61,060 nt of DNA from Roseivivax isoporae LMG 25204 (GTDB taxonomy: Bacteria > Pseudomonadota > Alphaproteobacteria > Rhodobacterales > Rhodobacteraceae). Below are positions 48,101-56,357 of the stretch, piece by piece (position 1 is the first letter of the stretch; each line of letters opens with the position of its first letter). The notes under the pieces were generated by a model. It had not been told where the DNA came from, did not search any database, and saw only the letters and a program-made list of their open reading frames with translations. A program made the position numbers and the translations under genes. The stretch is from assembly GCF_000521865.1 (NCBI RefSeq), contig NZ_JAME01000030.1, forward strand, positions 1 to 61,060, written 5' to 3'.

Positions 48101-48582
48101 ACGGCGCCGCGGACCGGCTGCGCCCGGTGCTGCTGACCACGCTGACCACGGTCCTCGGGCTTGCGCCGCTGCTCTACGAGGGGTCGAGCCAGGCCGAGTT
48201 CCTGAAGCCCACGGTCGTGACGCTGGTCTTCGGGCTGGCGTTCGGGATGCTGCTCGTTCTGCTGGTGGTGCCCGCGCTGCTCGCCGTGGGCGAGGACATC
48301 GCACGGTCGCGGGCCGCGTTCCGGCGCGGGCTCAGGCATCGCCGGCAGGGGCCCCGGCTGGGGCTCGGGGCGGTGGGCGCGCTCGCCCTGGGCTGGCTCG
48401 GGGTCACGGTGGGCTGGACCGCGCTCACGGGCACGCCGCCCGCGCCGCTTGCCGCGCACCTGCCGGCGGACGCGGGGACCGGCGCGGCTTTCCTCGTGTT
48501 CGCGGCGGGGCTCCTGGTGCTCTGCGGGGCGGCCTACCTGGCCGGGGCCGTGGCACTCCGGCGCGGGCGCCGCGCCACCTGA
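45199..48582 (+). CDS. RND-family efflux permease with extra C-terminal helices
   Basis: Inner-membrane proton-driven pump (1127 aa) of the AcrB superfamily. The first helix is LANLLLVVMVAAGAAAL. The proton-relay helix has LGIVVDDAIVVGEHAD (near residue 405). Two large periplasmic loops and the second helix bundle (GMTGIIINDSIVLVTQIDEY) follow. The last usual helix ends at about residue 1034. The extra stretch 1035-1127 has two more predicted helices (about 1052-1074 and 1093-1118), unlike normal 12-helix RND proteins. GTG start. No outer-membrane channel or regulator gene is nearby. Substrate unknown. Confidence 0.92.
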   Translation: MARRDAGGLSGLIGYFTTHRTLANLLLVVMVAAGAAALPNMRAQFFPDTVIEEIDVDVVWEGAGAEDVDAGIVQLLEPALVAVDGVAATEARSEEGRASLEIQFEPGWDMARAANDVRAAVDAVTGLPQEAEDPEVTRNNWFDRVTDVVVTGPVEPQQLAGYADTFVARLFEAGVTNATIRGLAAPRTVVEVPSASLIAHDLTLTDFADAIAAEVDADPAGEVEGANARVRTGQEKRAADEIAGIVLRSNRDGTNLTVGDVARVRVEGIDRLRSYYVGDNPAISIRVDRTARGDAIAIQNQVEEIAAELTAELPGGTRIDLIRTRSEEISARLDILVENGLTGLVLVLALLFLFLNARVAFWVAAGIPTAMLAAVALMYLGGITFNMVSLFALIITLGIVVDDAIVVGEHADALARRGLPPAEAAEQAARRMALPVFCATLTTVIAFFGLTVIGGPFGDMIRDIPFTVIAVLLASLAECFLILPNHMAHALARSGEDRWYDAPSRVVNRGFRHVRERLFRPLMRGVIAARYPVLAAAVVALAASAALMIRGDVQWRFFNAPEQSSISGNFAMAPGATRADSLAMMREMQRATEALAAEYAERHGTNPVAYVMTEIGGSAGRGLAGTENKDPDLLGSISIELIDADLRPFSTFAFVGELQEAVVPHPLAETVSFRGWRSGPGGDAIDVEFSGAEASVLKQAAEDLKAALGRFPEVSALEDNLAYDQEELILELTAQGQALGFDIDGLGRTLRARLAGVEAATYPLGPRSAEIRVQLPEDELTADFLSTTQLRTPDGAYVALADIVEVERRTGFSTVRRENGVRVISVTGDISGDDPDRAAGIMEALEQEILPAISAERQVDYTLSGLSEDEDAFLSDAFAGLVFVLLGIYLVLAWVFASWSRPLVVMAVIPFGLVGAIWGHQVWDVPASMFTVVGLLGMTGIIINDSIVLVTQIDEYARDRGMAPAIVDGAADRLRPVLLTTLTTVLGLAPLLYEGSSQAEFLKPTVVTLVFGLAFGMLLVLLVVPALLAVGEDIARSRAAFRRGLRHRRQGPRLGLGAVGALALGWLGVTVGWTALTGTPPAPLAAHLPADAGTGAAFLVFAAGLLVLCGAAYLAGAVALRRGRRAT

Positions 48583-48586
48583 GGCG

Positions 48587-49417
48587 TCAGCCGGTGCAGC
48601 CGTGGATGTCCACCGCCTGGCCATCGGCGATCACGGTGATGCGCAGCCCCGAGCGGTCGAGCGCGAAGGGCCGTCCGTCCACGTGTTCGAGGCGGGTCTC
48701 GGCGGTCAGCGTGCCGCCGGCGCGGCGCGTGTCGGGCTCGGCCACCCAGACCTCGGGATTGCGCGCCTCGATCACGGTTTCCTCGTCGCGGCCGAGCGTC
48801 GGCATCTCGATCTCGGCGGTCAGCCGCAGCGCGTGCCCGTCCTGCGCCACGCGGCAGGTCACGCCGCGGACGCCCGCCTCGGAGGCCGAAAAGGGCCGCG
48901 ACGCGAGCGCCGCCGCGATCACGGGGTCCGGCCGGGCGCCCGCGCCCGGAAGGGTGCCCGAGATCCGCAGCGTCGCCGGCAGGCAGATGTCCTTGCAGAC
49001 GCCGAGCTGCATCTCGGCCGACAGCTCCACGTCGCCGGGCGCGCCCGGCGAGATCATGAGCGGCAGCACCACGCGGTCGGAATAGCCGACCGACCGCATG
49101 CCGGACTGGCGGAACACGTGCGGCACGGGCCAGGCGATGCTGAGCGTGCGCGCGTTCCGCGAGCCCGACCAGTCGAAGACCGGCGGGATGCCCGCGTCGC
49201 CCGGCGCGCGCCAGTAGGTCTTCCAGCCGGGCGCGAGGCGCAGTTCCAGCGCCGCCACATGCGTGCCGTCGGGGCGCCGCCATCCCGGCCGCAGCTCGGC
49301 CGAGATCGCTTCCTCCGCCATCGCGGGCGCCGGGCGCGCGACGGGTGCCGCCACGAGGCAGAGAACGGCAAGCGCGCGCGCGATGCGGGCAGTCCTGGAC
49401 GGGGTTCGGTCAAACAT
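48587..49417 (-). CDS. Secreted DsbD N-terminal-domain protein
   Basis: A 276-residue exported protein: signal peptide 1-34 (cut after PAPAMA), then a domain like the N-terminal part of DsbD/ScsB (GWKTYWRAPGDAGIPPVFDW, QLGVCKDICLPATL). C141 and C145 are the probable redox pair. The membrane and thioredoxin parts of DsbD are absent, so it would need another electron donor. Proteins of this type occur in Rhodobacterales. A role in periplasmic disulfide or copper handling is plausible but not shown. It is convergent with the RND gene across four bases. Confidence 0.82.
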   Translation of the reverse strand: MFDRTPSRTARIARALAVLCLVAAPVARPAPAMAEEAISAELRPGWRRPDGTHVAALELRLAPGWKTYWRAPGDAGIPPVFDWSGSRNARTLSIAWPVPHVFRQSGMRSVGYSDRVVLPLMISPGAPGDVELSAEMQLGVCKDICLPATLRISGTLPGAGARPDPVIAAALASRPFSASEAGVRGVTCRVAQDGHALRLTAEIEMPTLGRDEETVIEARNPEVWVAEPDTRRAGGTLTAETRLEHVDGRPFALDRSGLRITVIADGQAVDIHGCTG

Positions 49418-49571
49418 GGCGCGAGGATTGGCGCAGCCGCGCTGAAATGGAAAGTCACGTTCCGGCGACAGGCGGCCGAGTGCGACATGCCGTCCCCGCC
49501 CGCGGGACGCGGCCTTGCGCCCGCGGATGCGAGCCGTCATGCTGCGGGGCATGACCGCATCGGAGCCACTC

Positions 49572-50147
49572 ATGCCGTCCGACGACAGTCCCACGGACTT
49601 CACCGGGAAGCTCCTGATCGCCATGCCGGGGATGGGCGATTCCCGATTTTCCGGCAGCGTGGTGTTCATGTGCGCCCATTCCGAGGAAGGGGCGATGGGG
49701 CTGATCGTGAACAAGCCCGCGCCCGAGATCGACATGGCGATCCTGCTCGAGCAGCTGTCCATCGAGGGCGGGGAGGACCTGACCGAGGAACAGGTGCGGT
49801 TCGGCGGCCCGGTCGAGACCGGCCGCGGCTTCGTGCTGCACTCGCCGGACTACACCTCGGTCGTGACCACGCTCGAGGTGAACGAGAGCTTTCACATGAC
49901 AGCGACGCTCGACATCCTCGAGGAGATCGGCCGCGGCACCGGGCCGACCGACCGGCTGATGTGCCTGGGCTACGCCGGCTGGGGCCCCGGCCAGCTCGAA
50001 TCGGAGTTCGCGCAGAACGGCTGGCTCGTCTGCGACGCGACGCCCGAGCTCGTCTTCCGCACGCCGGACGCCCGCAAGTGGGAGGCCGCTCTGCAATCGA
50101 TCGGCGTCGCGGCGCTGGCCCTGTCGGCCGAGGGCGGGCGGGCCTGA
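49572..50147 (+). CDS. YqgE/AlgH family protein (UPF0301)
   Basis: A 191-residue protein of the YqgE/AlgH family. [39 protein letters not shown] is the family start, and [16 protein letters not shown] is the second hallmark. The fold is known from structures but the function is unclear. I chose the ATG at 49572 because GGAG (49562-49565) lies six bases before it. ATGs at 49539 and 49551 have no good site. Its stop lies inside a hairpin shared with the convergent aldo/keto reductase gene. Confidence 0.9.
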   Translation: MPSDDSPTDFTGKLLIAMPGMGDSRFSGSVVFMCAHSEEGAMGLIVNKPAPEIDMAILLEQLSIEGGEDLTEEQVRFGGPVETGRGFVLHSPDYTSVVTTLEVNESFHMTATLDILEEIGRGTGPTDRLMCLGYAGWGPGQLESEFAQNGWLVCDATPELVFRTPDARKWEAALQSIGVAALALSAEGGRA

Positions 50148-50161
50148 GCGACGCTCAGGCC
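50141..50161. terminator. Hairpin containing both convergent stop codons
   Basis: GGCCTGAGC and GCTCAGGCC form a perfect nine-pair stem with loop GAC. The TGA of the YqgE gene and the TGA of the aldo/keto reductase gene both lie inside the two arms. No T tract follows. It may act as a bidirectional 3'-end structure. Confidence 0.5.
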
Positions 50162-51090
50162 TCCTCGCTGCGGTCCGTCGCGGGTGGCGGCGGCGGCATC
50201 AGCGCCGAGATCCGCGCGTAGAGCGCGTCGTCCATGTCGAAGCCCATCGCGGCGAGGGAGGGGGCGACCTGTTCGACCGACCGCGCCGAGAGGATCGGCA
50301 CGGGCCGCGCCGCGTGCCGTGCCACCCATGCGACCGCGAGCGTCGCCGGATCGATCCCCACGTCGCGCGCGATCTCGGCCAGACCCGCGGCCGCGGCGTG
50401 CATCTCGGGCGCGCCGTAGCGCCGGGCATACATCGTGTCCTCGGTCAGCCGGCCTGAGCTGCCCGCGGCATACTTGCCGGTCAGGAGCCCGCCGCCGAGC
50501 GGCGAGTAGGGCACGGGCAGGATGCCCTCAGAGGCACACATGGGCAGGATCTCGACCTCGGCCTGCCGCTTGACCACGTTGTACATGGGCTGCAGCACGT
50601 CGATGCGCGTGCCGAGGCGCGTCGCGATGGCCTGCGCCTTCATCACCTGCCACGCGGCGGAGTTCGACAGCCCCAGGTGCCGCACGAGGCCCTCGTCCTG
50701 CAGCTCGGCCAGCGTGCCGATCGTCTCCTCGAGCGGCGTGTCCGGGTCGAAGCGATGCAGGTAGAGAAGGTCGATCCGGTCCATCCCGAGCCGCGACCGG
50801 CAGGTGTCGAACTGGCTGCGAATCGCCGCCCGCCCGCAGCCGGGGGTGTTGGCGACCTTGGTGGCGATGAAGAGCGCGTCGCGCTCGGCCGCGGCGAACC
50901 GGCCGAGCAAGGTCTCGGACCGCCCCTCGGTATAGACCCAGGCGGTGTCGAAATGCCGGATGCCCGCGGCGCGGCACGCATCGAACAGCGCCCGGCTCTG
51001 CGCCTCGTCGGCGCGCCCGCCGAACTGCATCGTGCCGAAGGCATAGGGCGGAACGGCCGATCCGTCCGGCGTGGTCAGCGTGGTCGTCAT
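50155..51090 (-). CDS. Aldo/keto reductase
   Basis: A 311-residue NADPH-dependent reductase with the (beta/alpha)8 fold. The catalytic tetrad is visible: Asp and Tyr in FDTAWVYTEG, Lys in FIATKVANT and His in LYLHRFD. The layout (GMDRIDLLYLHRFDPDTPLEETI, LGLSNSAAWQ, PYSPLGGGLLTGKY) is that of the YajO/Tas-like group. The substrate is unknown. I chose the ATG at 51090 because GGGAG lies six bases before it. It abuts the other candidate at 51096 directly. Confidence 0.92.
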   Translation of the reverse strand: MTTTLTTPDGSAVPPYAFGTMQFGGRADEAQSRALFDACRAAGIRHFDTAWVYTEGRSETLLGRFAAAERDALFIATKVANTPGCGRAAIRSQFDTCRSRLGMDRIDLLYLHRFDPDTPLEETIGTLAELQDEGLVRHLGLSNSAAWQVMKAQAIATRLGTRIDVLQPMYNVVKRQAEVEILPMCASEGILPVPYSPLGGGLLTGKYAAGSSGRLTEDTMYARRYGAPEMHAAAAGLAEIARDVGIDPATLAVAWVARHAARPVPILSARSVEQVAPSLAAMGFDMDDALYARISALMPPPPPATDRSEEA

Positions 51091-51156
51091 GGGCATCTCC
51101 CGTGGTCCGACCGCGACGATGCCGGGGCGGGCGCGCGGACGGAAGGGGCCGCCCGC

Positions 51157-51753
51157 TCAGCGCGCATAGGGGTCCTTGGGCGCGCGGTCGTCAGACAGCG
51201 TCGATTGCCGGCGCGTGACCAGCAGTTCGATCGCGTCGGCCAGGTGCTCCTCGGCGATGTGGTGGTCGCCGCGCGAGACGCGGATGCGGTGCGCCTCGAT
51301 CATCACGTCCGCATGGGTGCAGCCCACGGGCGGTTCGAACTTGTAGGTCGCGAGCTCGATCAGCAGGCCCAGCGGATCCTTGAAGTAGATCGAGTCCATG
51401 AACCCGCGGTCCTTCGGGCCCGAATGGCCGATGCCGCGCGCGTCCAGCCGCTTGACCGCCTGCAGCCAGCTCGCGCGGCTGACGTTGAACGCGATGTGGT
51501 GCACGCAGCCCGGATCGGTGGGCGTGCGCCGGTGCACGGGCTTGCGGGCTTCGTTGGTGAAGATGGTGATGAGCCGCCCGTCGCCCGGGTCGAAGTAGAG
51601 GTGCCCCTCGTCCGGATCGTCGAGATTGGGCTGGTCGAACACGAAGGGCATGCCCAGCACGCCTTCCCAGAAATCGATGCTGGTCTGCCGGTCGGCGCCG
51701 GTGAGCGTGATGTGGTGCACGCCCTGCACCTGGAGTTTCTGCATGGCTGTCAT
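51157..51753 (-). CDS. VOC-family dioxygenase-like protein
   Basis: A 198-residue vicinal-oxygen-chelate protein. VQGVHHITLTGADRQTSIDFWEGVLG at the start and GCVHHIAFNVSRASWLQ in the second module carry the metal His, and PLGLLIELATYKF carries the Glu. It resembles ring-cleaving dioxygenase-like and glyoxalase-like proteins, and the exact reaction is unknown. Start is uncertain: the ATG at 51753 is only three bases after GAGG, and the ATG at 51744 is twelve. It is on the same strand as the aldo/keto reductase, about 66 bases apart. Confidence 0.82.
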   Translation of the reverse strand: MTAMQKLQVQGVHHITLTGADRQTSIDFWEGVLGMPFVFDQPNLDDPDEGHLYFDPGDGRLITIFTNEARKPVHRRTPTDPGCVHHIAFNVSRASWLQAVKRLDARGIGHSGPKDRGFMDSIYFKDPLGLLIELATYKFEPPVGCTHADVMIEAHRIRVSRGDHHIAEEHLADAIELLVTRRQSTLSDDRAPKDPYAR

Positions 51754-51908
51754 TCCCCTCGTGGACTTGCCTTGCCCGGAATCCTAGCGGCGCGAACGCG
51801 TTTGGCGACCACCGCCGCGCGGTCGGGTGGTCAGCGGCAGAAAGCACGCAACCTTAAGGCGGTCTCTGCTAAGCTCGGACGATCGGGGTTCGGTTGCGGA
51901 GAGCGCCC

Positions 51909-52673
51909 ATGCGCGAAAGGCCGGGCAGGACGGGAGGGGGGCTCGCGGCGGGGCTGCGGGGCCTGCGGGCGGCGCTTCTCGCGGGCTGCCTGATGGCGCC
52001 CGCAGGCCGCGCCTCCGAGCTTTGCACCGACGACGCCATGATCGTCTTCGACGGCTCGGGGTCAATGTCCGAGATTGGCTTCGATCCCTCGGGCGCGCCC
52101 CGGATCATCGAGGCGCGCCGCGCGGTCCGCGAGGCGATCCCGGGGATCGCGGGCACCCGGCGGCTGGGGCTCATCGTCTACGGGCCGGGCGGAAACCCGG
52201 TCTGCGACAACGTGCACCTGCGCTTCGGGCCGGTCTGGGGGGCCGCCGACCCGATCATCGGCGCGGTGGAGGCGCTCTGGCCCGCGGGGGCCACACCCCT
52301 CACCGACGCGGTGCTGCGCGCGGCGGAGGTCCTCGATTACCGCAACCGTCCGGGCGCGATCCTGCTCATCACCGACGGCAAGGAGACCTGCGGCGGCGCC
52401 CCCTGCCGGCTGGCGAGCCACCTCGCCGCGGCGGGGCGCGACCTGACGGTGCACGTGGTGGGCTTTCGCCTGCGGCCGGGGCCCGTGCGCTGGGGCAGCC
52501 GCGGCGCGCCGGACGACACGGTGGCCTCGGTGGCGCGCTGCCTCGCCGACGCGACGGGCGGGCAGTACGTCACCGCCGATTCGGCCGACGACCTTGTCGC
52601 GGCCATGCGGGTCACGCTCGGCTGCAACCTGATGGGCGCGGCGCCCGCGCGCGACGAAAACCGCCCTGGCTGA
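51909..52673 (+). CDS. Secreted von Willebrand factor A domain protein
   Basis: A 254-residue exported vWA protein. The signal peptide is about residues 1-35 (LRAALLAGCLMAPAGRA). The metal-adhesion motif DGSGS is at residues 48-52, with supporting TPLTDAV and LLITDGKET motifs. Cysteines include C39, C98, and the GGAPC pair, likely disulfide bonded in the periplasm. It could be a lipoprotein only if the LLAGC Cys is lipidated, which the context (LAGC) allows. The ATG at 51909 has GGAGAG five bases before it. Function unknown. Confidence 0.82.
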   Translation: MRERPGRTGGGLAAGLRGLRAALLAGCLMAPAGRASELCTDDAMIVFDGSGSMSEIGFDPSGAPRIIEARRAVREAIPGIAGTRRLGLIVYGPGGNPVCDNVHLRFGPVWGAADPIIGAVEALWPAGATPLTDAVLRAAEVLDYRNRPGAILLITDGKETCGGAPCRLASHLAAAGRDLTVHVVGFRLRPGPVRWGSRGAPDDTVASVARCLADATGGQYVTADSADDLVAAMRVTLGCNLMGAAPARDENRPG

Positions 52674-52764
52674 GATCCTGCCGCGCCGACGTCCGGTTTG
52701 CCTTACCTTGCGTCACCTTCAACCCATGATAGAACGAAGGGATATTTGAGGAAGGAATTGCACC

Positions 52765-53679
52765 ATGCCAGACGGGACCATGAAGCGCCCGGAACCGGCC
52801 CGCGATTTCCGGCTCGACGATCTCCAGGCGGGGCGCAGGGACCCGCGCGGTCGGCTGGTGCGGGACATCCTCTGGGCCGTGGACGAATTCAAGATCTACC
52901 GCACCGACGCGGGCATCTCGCCCTTCTTCTCCGACGATCCCGACCTCGCGCGCGAGCAGAAGGGAATCTACCTGCGGATCGGCGAGGGCATCGCCGATTT
53001 CAACCACCTGATCCACACCCTGCGCCCGCATTGGTGGGTCGTGCCGGTCGAGACCCGCCGCCGCGCGGACCTCGTGCATTACGAACGCGAACTGGCACGC
53101 TGCATCGCGCAGGCGCTGCTCGGCCACGAGAACGAGGCCGCCGCCTCGCTCGTCTCGCTCCGCCAGCGGCTGGCCGCGCGCATCGCCAACCGCGCGCGGG
53201 TCGTGCACCTGATGATCAACGTGATCCTCGTGGCCGTTGCCATCGTCGGCGCGCTGAGCTTCGCGCGGTCGAGCTACGTCTCGGCCTTCGCCTTCGACGT
53301 CAAGGAGTTCTCCCTCGCGGTGATGATGGGCGCGGTCGGCGCGCTCTTCTCCACCACGGTGCGGCTGCAGAGCATGGAGGTCGATCCGACCGTCACCCAG
53401 ATGATGCACTGGGTCTACGGCGCGCAGCGGGTGCTGGTGGGCGCCATGGGCGCGCTCGTGATCTATTTCGGCTTCCGCTCGGGCGTGCTGACAGGGCTCT
53501 TCCAGCCGCCGAGCGGCACCGCCCTGCCGATCGGCGCGGGCCGGTTCGATCCCTACTGGCTGAGCTTCATCTGCGTGATGGCTGGGTTCTCGGAACGGCT
53601 GGTGCCGAACCTCCTCGACGGTCAGGCGGCGCAGATGATGCGCGGCACGCCGGCAGAGCCGGACCGCCCGCGCGGTTGA
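52765..53679 (+). CDS. Four-helix membrane protein, function unknown
   Basis: A 304-residue protein with a soluble N-terminal region (1-145), with EFKIYRTDAGISPFF and a helical DLVHYERELARCIAQALLG. Four predicted membrane helices follow (about 147-167, 182-200, 222-243 and 264-282). The AGFSERLVPNLLDG segment near residue 272 looks conserved. I do not recognise the family. The ATG is well placed after GAGGAAGGA. A PsiE-like gene follows 41 bases later, possibly in one operon. Confidence 0.78.
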   Translation: MPDGTMKRPEPARDFRLDDLQAGRRDPRGRLVRDILWAVDEFKIYRTDAGISPFFSDDPDLAREQKGIYLRIGEGIADFNHLIHTLRPHWWVVPVETRRRADLVHYERELARCIAQALLGHENEAAASLVSLRQRLAARIANRARVVHLMINVILVAVAIVGALSFARSSYVSAFAFDVKEFSLAVMMGAVGALFSTTVRLQSMEVDPTVTQMMHWVYGAQRVLVGAMGALVIYFGFRSGVLTGLFQPPSGTALPIGAGRFDPYWLSFICVMAGFSERLVPNLLDGQAAQMMRGTPAEPDRPRG

Positions 53680-53720
53680 GCGGCGCGGGACAGGGCGCCC
53701 GGGCGCCCTAGCTCGGGGGC

Positions 53721-54161
53721 ATGGAACAGGTGACGCAACGGGTGTTCTCGGCCTTCTCGCGGCTCGTGGCGGTGCTGCTGCTCGTGGGGGCGGCCGCGGT
53801 GGTGCTTCTGGCGGTGGCGGCCTTCCTCGGCGAGGTGGTGCAGGTCGCGCGCGACACGCGCGGGGCGGTGACCTACGGCACGCTCCAGACGCTCTTCGAC
53901 CTTCTGCTCGGCGCGGTCATCGCGCTCGAGCTCGCGAACTCGGTCCAATTGATGGCGAGCGGGCAGCGCGGCTTCGCGCAGGTGCGCAGCATCCTCGTGA
54001 TCGGCATCCTCGCCGTGGTGCGCAAGCTCATCGTGCTCGAGCTCGACTCGGTCACGGGCGTGCTCCTGATGGGGCTTGCGGCGGCGGTGCTGGCGCTCGG
54101 GCTGTCCTTCGCGGCGCTGTCATGGCTCGACGGGACTGCGCGGAGGCAGGGCGAGGATTGA
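53721..54161 (+). CDS. PsiE-like membrane protein
   Basis: A 146-residue membrane protein with four predicted helices and the phosphate-starvation-inducible PsiE layout (TYGTLQTLFDLLLGAVIALELANSV, ILVIGILAVVRKLIVLELDS). The function of PsiE is not known. It is 41 bases after the four-helix membrane protein, so the two could be one transcript. A GC-rich hairpin begins one base after its stop. Confidence 0.8.
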   Translation: MEQVTQRVFSAFSRLVAVLLLVGAAAVVLLAVAAFLGEVVQVARDTRGAVTYGTLQTLFDLLLGAVIALELANSVQLMASGQRGFAQVRSILVIGILAVVRKLIVLELDSVTGVLLMGLAAAVLALGLSFAALSWLDGTARRQGED

Positions 54162-54185
54162 CCGCCCGGCGGTGCCGCCGGGCGG
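54162..54185. terminator. Perfect GC-rich hairpin after the PsiE-like gene
   Basis: CCGCCCGGCGG and CCGCCGGGCGG form an 11-base inverted repeat with two central bases, between the convergent PsiE-like and BMP genes. AAAAGG follows on the plus strand, and no T tract is present on either side. It is probably a bidirectional 3'-end structure. Confidence 0.55.
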
Positions 54186-54225
54186 AAAAGGCGCCGGGCG
54201 CGGCAGGCGCGCCCGGATCCGTGGC

Positions 54226-55299
54226 TCAGTTCGGGATCTCGCCCGTCAGCCCTTCGACGTAGAAGTCCATGCCGAGCAGGGTCTCGTCGTCCGCGACCTC
54301 GCCCTCCTCGAGCCAGACCGATCCGTCCTGGCGGTTCAGCGGTCCGGTGAAGGGGTGGTACTCGCCCGAGGCGATGCTGTCCTTCAGCGCGAGCGCGTCG
54401 GCCTTGACGTCCTCGGGCACGGCCGAGCTGATCTCGCCGATCCCGACCATGCCGGGGCCGATGCCGTCCCAGGTGTCGTCGCTTTCCCAGGTGCCGTCGA
54501 TGACCGCCTGCACGCGGTCGATGTAGTAGGGCGCCCAGTTGTCGATGATCGAGGACACCCGCGGCGACGGCGCGTATTCCGCCATGTCGGAAGCCTGGCC
54601 GAAGGTGATGACGTTGCCCGCCTCCTGCGCGGCGGCCTGCGGCGCGGTCGAATCGGTGTGCTGCAGGATGACGTCGGCGCCGTTCTCGATCAGCGCGCGG
54701 GCGGCGTCGGCCTCCTTGGCGGGATCGAACCAGGTGTAGGCCCAGACGACCGAAAACTCGACGTCGGGGTTTTCCTTCTTGGCGTGGATGTAGGCGGAGT
54801 TGATGCCGCGGATGACCTCGGGGATCGGGAAGGACGCGATGTAGCCGACCTTGTTCGTCTCGGTCATGCGGCCCGCGATCAGGCCCTGCACCGCGCGGCC
54901 CTCGTAGAAGCGGGCCGAGTACGTGCCGACATTGTCCGACCGCTTGTAGCCGGTGGCGTGCTCGAACTTCACGTCCGGAAACTTCGCCGCGACCTCCATG
55001 GTCGGGTCCATGTAGCCGAACGAGGTGGTGAAGATGATGTCGGCACCCGACAGCGCCATCTGGGTGATCGCGCGCACGGCGTCCGCGCCCTCGGGCACGC
55101 TTTCCTGGTAGACGGTCTCGACCTGGTCGCCGAAATGCTCCTCGAGGGCGAGGCGGGCCTGGTCGTGCTCGTAGGTCCAGCCGCCGTCGCCGATCGGGCC
55201 GACATAGATGAAGCCCGCCTTGACGGGATCGTCCTGGGCCAGCGCGCCGCCGGCGGCGAGCGCCAGAGCCGCGGTGGCGAGTAGGGTTCTGCGAAGCAT
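54226..55299 (-). CDS. BMP-family ABC transporter substrate-binding protein
   Basis: Periplasmic binding protein (357 aa) of the basic membrane protein (BMP/Med) group, which binds purine nucleosides or related compounds. Signal peptide 1-21 (cut after GGALA), then KAGFIYVGPIGDGGWTYEHD, FATSFGYMDP-like and SSIIDNWAPYYIDRV segments. It is separated by 140 bases from the downstream-reading permease gene. Given the neighbouring xdhC and xdhB genes, purine or nucleoside uptake is the best guess. The ligand is not provable from sequence. Confidence 0.92.
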   Translation of the reverse strand: MLRRTLLATAALALAAGGALAQDDPVKAGFIYVGPIGDGGWTYEHDQARLALEEHFGDQVETVYQESVPEGADAVRAITQMALSGADIIFTTSFGYMDPTMEVAAKFPDVKFEHATGYKRSDNVGTYSARFYEGRAVQGLIAGRMTETNKVGYIASFPIPEVIRGINSAYIHAKKENPDVEFSVVWAYTWFDPAKEADAARALIENGADVILQHTDSTAPQAAAQEAGNVITFGQASDMAEYAPSPRVSSIIDNWAPYYIDRVQAVIDGTWESDDTWDGIGPGMVGIGEISSAVPEDVKADALALKDSIASGEYHPFTGPLNRQDGSVWLEEGEVADDETLLGMDFYVEGLTGEIPN

Positions 55300-55439
55300 G
55301 GAAATCTCCCCTGTTCTTCTGTCAGTTTTCGGATCGGATCATCGGCGCTTTCGCCCGCCCGGGGCAAGGCCGTGCGGGCCGGGCATGCCGGAAAACCCGC
55401 GCGCCACGGTCCCTTGTGCGCAGCGCGCGTGCGGCGGCC

Positions 55440-56357
55440 CTACTGCGTGGCATGGAACGGCCGGCCGAGCGAGGCGGGCGCGGCATGCGCGCCGCGCGCC
55501 GAGATGAGGACGAGGACGGCGATGGTCACGAGGTAGGGCGACGCCGACAGGAGCGCCACGGGCACCTGCGCGCCGGCCGCCTGCAGGTTCAGCTGCAGCA
55601 CGGTGACGCCGCCGAAGAGGTAGGCGCCGACCAGGACGCGCCACGGCCGCCACGAGGCGAAGACCACGATGGCGAGCGCGATCCAGCCCGCCCCCGCGGT
55701 CATTCCCTCGGTCCATTGCGGGACGCGCACGAGGCTCAGATAGGCGCCGCCGAGCCCCGCGCAGGCCCCGCCGAAGAAGATCGCGAGAAGCCGGATGCGC
55801 ACCACCTTGTAGCCGAGCGCGTGCGCGGCCTCGTGGTTCTCGCCGACCGCGCGCAGCACGAGGCCCGCGCGCGTGTAGCGCAGGAACGCCCAGACCGCCG
55901 CGACCAGAAGGAGCGAGAGGTAGACCACCGCGTCGTGGGTAAAGAGCATCCGGCCCACCACCGGCAGGTCCGAGAGCGGTCCGAGATCGAGCCGCGGCAG
56001 GACCGGCGACTTCATCCCCTCGTAGGGCTTGCCGATGAGCGCCGAGAGGCCGAGGCCCACGAGCGTCAACCCGAGACCCGTCGCCACCTGGTTCGACAGG
56101 AAGATCTGCGTGAGGACGCCGAAGGTGAGCGACAGCGCGGCGGCCGCCAGCGCCGCCGCGGCGAAGCCCGTCGCGGCCGACCCGGTGCTGACCGCGACGG
56201 CGAATCCCACGACCGCCCCGGTGATCATCATGCCCTCGACCCCGAGGTTCAGGACACCCGCGCGTTCCACCACCATCTCGCCGATGGCGGCGAGGAGGAG
56301 CGGCGTCGCCGACAGCATCACCGACGCGATCAGCAGGACGGGATTGATGCTTTCCAT
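55440..56357 (-). CDS. ABC transporter permease (BMP-type nucleoside importer)
   Basis: Inner-membrane permease (305 aa) of the branched-chain/ribose/nucleoside type with about eight helices. GEMVVERAGVLNLGVEGMMITGAVVGF and the EAAHALGYKVVRIRLLAIFFGG loop that contacts the ATPase are typical. The ATG overlaps the stop of the partner permease by one base. It forms the transmembrane pore with the gene at 56357-57442 and uses the ATPase at 57470-58993. Confidence 0.93.
   Translation of the reverse strand: MESINPVLLIASVMLSATPLLLAAIGEMVVERAGVLNLGVEGMMITGAVVGFAVAVSTGSAATGFAAAALAAAALSLTFGVLTQIFLSNQVATGLGLTLVGLGLSALIGKPYEGMKSPVLPRLDLGPLSDLPVVGRMLFTHDAVVYLSLLLVAAVWAFLRYTRAGLVLRAVGENHEAAHALGYKVVRIRLLAIFFGGACAGLGGAYLSLVRVPQWTEGMTAGAGWIALAIVVFASWRPWRVLVGAYLFGGVTVLQLNLQAAGAQVPVALLSASPYLVTIAVLVLISARGAHAAPASLGRPFHATQ

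Noticed and set aside
45043-48624. 1193-codon open frame antisense to the RND permease
   Set aside because: The sense frame carries clear RND motifs. The antisense frame is low-complexity Arg/His/Gln and has no domain.
49515-49571. Upstream in-frame Met codons of the YqgE gene
   Set aside because: The codons at 49539 and 49551 lack ribosome-binding sites, whereas GGAG precedes the ATG at 49572 at good spacing.
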